Assembly (NCBI GenBank): GCA_937900695.1 | Contig: CALCFD010000010.1 | Coordinates: 1 to 55,361, forward strand | Reading direction: 5' to 3' | Origin: an uncultured Eubacterium sp. | GTDB lineage: Bacteria > Bacillota > Clostridia > Peptostreptococcales > Anaerovoracaceae | DNA length: 55,361 bases | Shown here: one piece after another, positions 53,346 to 55,361 of the stretch | Layout: each line of letters opens with the position of its first letter | Position numbering within the stretch: the stretch's first letter is position 1 | The notes under the pieces: model-generated | The model's database searches: none | Told to the model about the DNA's origin: nothing | Seen by the model: only the letters and a program-made list of their open reading frames with translations | Made by a program: the position numbers and the translations under genes

Positions 53346-53804
53346 TCACCTATAACTATTTATTACTCCATAGATAAGACCCGGACTGTATCCTAAAGAA
53401 TTAAGCCTTCTGCCTACTCTATCCAATGCTTTTTGATCTATCTCATCTTTAGAGAATAATATCCTTTCTGCTTCATAAATAGCATTTTTTTTCTCAATTT
53501 CATCTATAGTTTTATCACTTTCATCTTCAAATAAAAATATACCATCTTCCAGGTCAAAATCATTAATTCCCTTTTGACGAAGCTCATATTTTATGCGGTA
53601 CAAAGCTTTATGTTTAGAAAAGCCATACCTTAAATATTGATTTACATAAGAGATATCATTAATATATTTTCTCTCTTTCAAATTTTCTATAGTCTTTTCT
53701 ATTTTGTCTTCATCAAATCCTTTTTTTAAGAGATAATCTTTCATCTCTTTAGCAGTTCTTGCTCTATATGCAAGATATTTAACGGCTACATCATTTATAT
53801 CCAT
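53346..53804 (-). CDS. recX: Regulatory protein RecX
   Basis: A 152-residue three-helix-repeat protein that modulates RecA filaments. The RecX core KYLAYRARTAKEMKDYLLKK with INDISYVNQYLRYGFSKHK and IKYELRQKGIND matches the tandem repeats. AGGAG lies nine bases before the ATG. It overlaps the EamA gene by 14 bp. No recA is in the window. Confidence 0.92.
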   Translation of the reverse strand: MDINDVAVKYLAYRARTAKEMKDYLLKKGFDEDKIEKTIENLKERKYINDISYVNQYLRYGFSKHKALYRIKYELRQKGINDFDLEDGIFLFEDESDKTIDEIEKKNAIYEAERILFSKDEIDQKALDRVGRRLNSLGYSPGLIYGVINSYR

Positions 53805-54705
53805 ATTTACTTACTCCTATTACACCTATTATAATCAACCCTGTGCAAATAAAATGATATGAATAAAAAGGTTCATTTAATAATACTATACCTGCGACAA
53901 TTGATATTGCTGTTGATACATTACCAAATATCGTAGCATTTACTGCTGGTAATTTTGATAACATATAAGATATCAACTGGGAAGTAAATAAAATACATCC
54001 TATACCTAAATATGCTGTTCCAAAAATGAAAGTTGAGTTTTTCAATGGAAGAAAATACTCATCTAAATTACCATTTTTAACACCCATCACAATTGAAAGC
54101 GTGTTAAATAATATAAAGCCAATAATACAAATATAAAGAGTAATATCTATAGGTTTATAATCGTCTCGTAAATATCGCATACTAATATTTGATACTGCCA
54201 TAAATATACTAGCTAATAAAAGACATATAACACCTAAAATATTAAACTCTAATTCATCTGATCCAGCAATAATCATATATATCAATGAGACAACAGTAAT
54301 TACTACAAAAAAAATCTGTTTAGTTGTACTCTTTTCCTTTAGTACTATAGCTGCTATAATTTGTACAATTATTGGAATTATAGAAAACAAAATGGAACCC
54401 ACTACAGATGTAGTATAAAATATACCGATAACTTGTAATATCATAAACAAAATATAAGAAGATGCTGCCAATAATACCATCTTTTTAGATTTTCCCTTAG
54501 TTTTTCCATTTTTTATATTACTTTTAAACACATTTGTAAACCAAACTATTACTACAGCTAAAAATGCAAAATTATATCTATAGGTTAATATTTCTAATTG
54601 ATTTGCATATGGCTGACAAGCTTTTATGCCTAAAAATGAAAATCCTGTCAGCAATGTAAATATAATCGCTGCAGTATAAGGCTTTAACCTATCATTCTTA
54701 TACAT
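53791..54705 (-). CDS. EamA/DMT-family transporter
   Basis: A 304-residue carrier with ten predicted membrane helices in two EamA repeats (the first about 10-140, the second about 155-300). The first helix TAAIIFTLLTGFSFLGIKA and LKEKSTTKQIFFVVI at the end of repeat one are typical, as is VLLNEPFYSYHFIC near the end of repeat two. Substrate unknown (metabolites or drugs in relatives). It overlaps the PPTase gene by 22 bp and recX by 14 bp. Confidence 0.92.
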   Translation of the reverse strand: MYKNDRLKPYTAAIIFTLLTGFSFLGIKACQPYANQLEILTYRYNFAFLAVVIVWFTNVFKSNIKNGKTKGKSKKMVLLAASSYILFMILQVIGIFYTTSVVGSILFSIIPIIVQIIAAIVLKEKSTTKQIFFVVITVVSLIYMIIAGSDELEFNILGVICLLLASIFMAVSNISMRYLRDDYKPIDITLYICIIGFILFNTLSIVMGVKNGNLDEYFLPLKNSTFIFGTAYLGIGCILFTSQLISYMLSKLPAVNATIFGNVSTAISIVAGIVLLNEPFYSYHFICTGLIIIGVIGVSKYGYK

Positions 54706-55223
54706 ATATCATCCTCTTTTGATGCTACAGCACACTTAATATCATCTGCTATTTCTATCTCTGTTAATTTATCATCACCGATTTTTAGTATTAATTCCCC
54801 ATCTTTAACCATATTAACTTTATTTATAGTCTCAAAAATACTATTACCATAAAGCTTCGCATAAGCTTCTTTTCGAACCCAAATACTAAAAAAACCTTCT
54901 TTTCCCCAAAGTTCAACAAAATGATCTTCTTCTTTAGAGTAATATCTTTCGCTTATTTTTTCATATGTATCCTTATTTGCTTTTTGAATATCTATACCTA
55001 CAGGATACTTTGAAATTGCACATGCCCAAAATTCACCACTGTGACTTATATTAAACTCTAAATCTAAATTTAGAAAATAAGGCTTACCCTTATCCCCCTT
55101 TTCAATTTGCACTTTTGATATATCTATATCTAAATTCTTTTCAATACAATAGCTATTTAGAGCTCTGAGCAATAAGTTCTTGCTTTCATGTGACTTATAA
55201 TAATCGTTAAAATATATATTCAC
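54684..55223 (-). CDS. 4'-phosphopantetheinyl transferase, Sfp type
   Basis: Moves phosphopantetheine from CoA to a Ser on carrier proteins. About 179 residues, with GKPYFLNLDLEFNISHSGEF, VGIDIQKA (Mg-binding Asp) and WVRKEAYAKLYG (WxxKEAxxK motif). No carrier protein, polyketide or peptide synthase gene is in the window, so the partner may be the fatty-acid carrier or lie elsewhere. GTG at 55223 is chosen (GGGG eight bases upstream); GTG at 55232 overlaps that site. It is the first gene of the operon ending with pdp, which also holds the CoA gene coaB. Confidence 0.9.
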   Translation of the reverse strand: MNIYFNDYYKSHESKNLLLRALNSYCIEKNLDIDISKVQIEKGDKGKPYFLNLDLEFNISHSGEFWACAISKYPVGIDIQKANKDTYEKISERYYSKEEDHFVELWGKEGFFSIWVRKEAYAKLYGNSIFETINKVNMVKDGELILKIGDDKLTEIEIADDIKCAVASKEDDICIRMIG

Positions 55224-55250
55224 TTTAATCACCCCATCTTATATTTAAAT

Positions 55251-55279
55251 ATTATCACATTTTTTATATCTTTTTTCAA
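55251..55279 (-). promoter_or_regulatory. Promoter of the PPTase-to-pdp operon
   Basis: Minus strand: TTGAAA (55279-55274), 17 bp spacer, GATAAT (55256-55251) preceded by TGT. It lies between the group II intron end and the first gene. Confidence 0.65.
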
Positions 55280-55311
55280 GATAAATAGGAATATATGTTC
55301 ACACTTCTTAA

Positions 55312-55361
55312 ATCGAGTAGGAGGGGAATTTAACTAAATTTCCCGACCTCTCACACCACCG
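55312..55361 (-). mobile_element. 3' end of a group II intron, truncated by window edge
   Basis: Read on the minus strand the window starts CGGTGGTGTGAGAGGTCGG, which is the 3' strand of domain V and the linker seen in many bacterial group II introns. A domain VI-like hairpin follows (GGGAAATTTA against TAAATTCCC, with an unpaired A), and then CTCCTACTCGAT, a common intron 3' terminus. The intron body and its reverse transcriptase would lie beyond the edge. The exact splice boundary near 55312 is from memory of such ends. Confidence 0.7.

Noticed and set aside
1..55361. CRISPR arrays, tRNA, rRNA and prophage modules
   Set aside because: No regularly spaced repeats, no tRNA arm patterns (such as GTTCGA-type T loops followed by an acceptor stem) and no phage structural or integrase genes were recognised on either strand.

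Overview
The window is AT-rich (roughly one third G+C by eye) and densely coded, with Gram-positive style ribosome binding sites (AGGAGG), consensus sigma-A promoters and many short overlaps between genes. Its gene families (a DnaE-type polymerase gene in the same operon as pfkA, pyruvate carboxylase, a very large 2-hydroxyacyl-CoA dehydratase activase-like protein, UPF0210 plus ACT protein, DUF1836, DUF6873, SdpR/SdpI) point to an anaerobic low-GC Firmicute of class Clostridia. I cannot name the genus. I recognise no tRNA, rRNA, CRISPR array, prophage or plasmid module.

Layout. Positions 1-52 look like the end of an IS3-type insertion sequence. 85-14168 (minus) is a nine-gene operon: typA, mscS, a Cys-rich small protein, pyruvate carboxylase, dnaE, a CLC anion transporter, pfkA, an amidohydrolase and an unknown protein. 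A wall amidase (minus) and a methyltransferase (plus) follow, transcribed divergently. 16174-22534 is a transporter block: a glycine riboswitch controlling an AGCS amino-acid symporter, an OFA-type MFS carrier, and two divergent NhaC-type antiporters. 22640-25597 holds ung, a DUF6873 gene that appears to be leaderless, msrA, and a radical SAM gene with a GC-rich core. 25624-26634 is an SdpR/SdpI pair with a consensus promoter flanked by two matching 12-6-12 inverted repeats. 26649-28362 is the ACT plus UPF0210 pair.

28433-36760 (minus) is an operon of SGNH hydrolase, ABC ATPase, ABC permease, a shikimate-kinase-like protein, a nitroreductase and a TetM/EF-G-like GTPase fused to a YacP/Rae1-type NYN nuclease domain. 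It is transcribed divergently from a DUF1836 regulator and a D,D-carboxypeptidase, and the shared intergenic region holds three palindromes overlapping both promoters. A probable 6S RNA, yebC and the giant activase-like gene follow. After a second apparently leaderless gene (44326) come two minus-strand units: carbonic anhydrase, MATE transporter and a cytidylate-kinase-like protein (47494-44944), and a nine-gene operon from 55223 to 47595 (PPTase, EamA transporter, recX, tcdA, coaB-like, rmuC, phosphoesterase, deoB, pdp). The last 50 bases look like the 3' end of a group II intron.

How the genes work together. deoB and pdp form a nucleoside salvage pair. pfkA and pyruvate carboxylase are central carbon enzymes in one transcript with translation and replication genes. 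The riboswitch ties amino-acid transport to glycine. The most unusual object is the GTPase-NYN fusion, which joins a factor expected to enter the ribosomal A site to a nuclease of a family known to cut mRNA in the A site. Both window ends lie inside mobile elements, which is what assembly breaks at repeats look like. Several start codons were moved to sites with a proper ribosome binding site; each case is noted in its entry.
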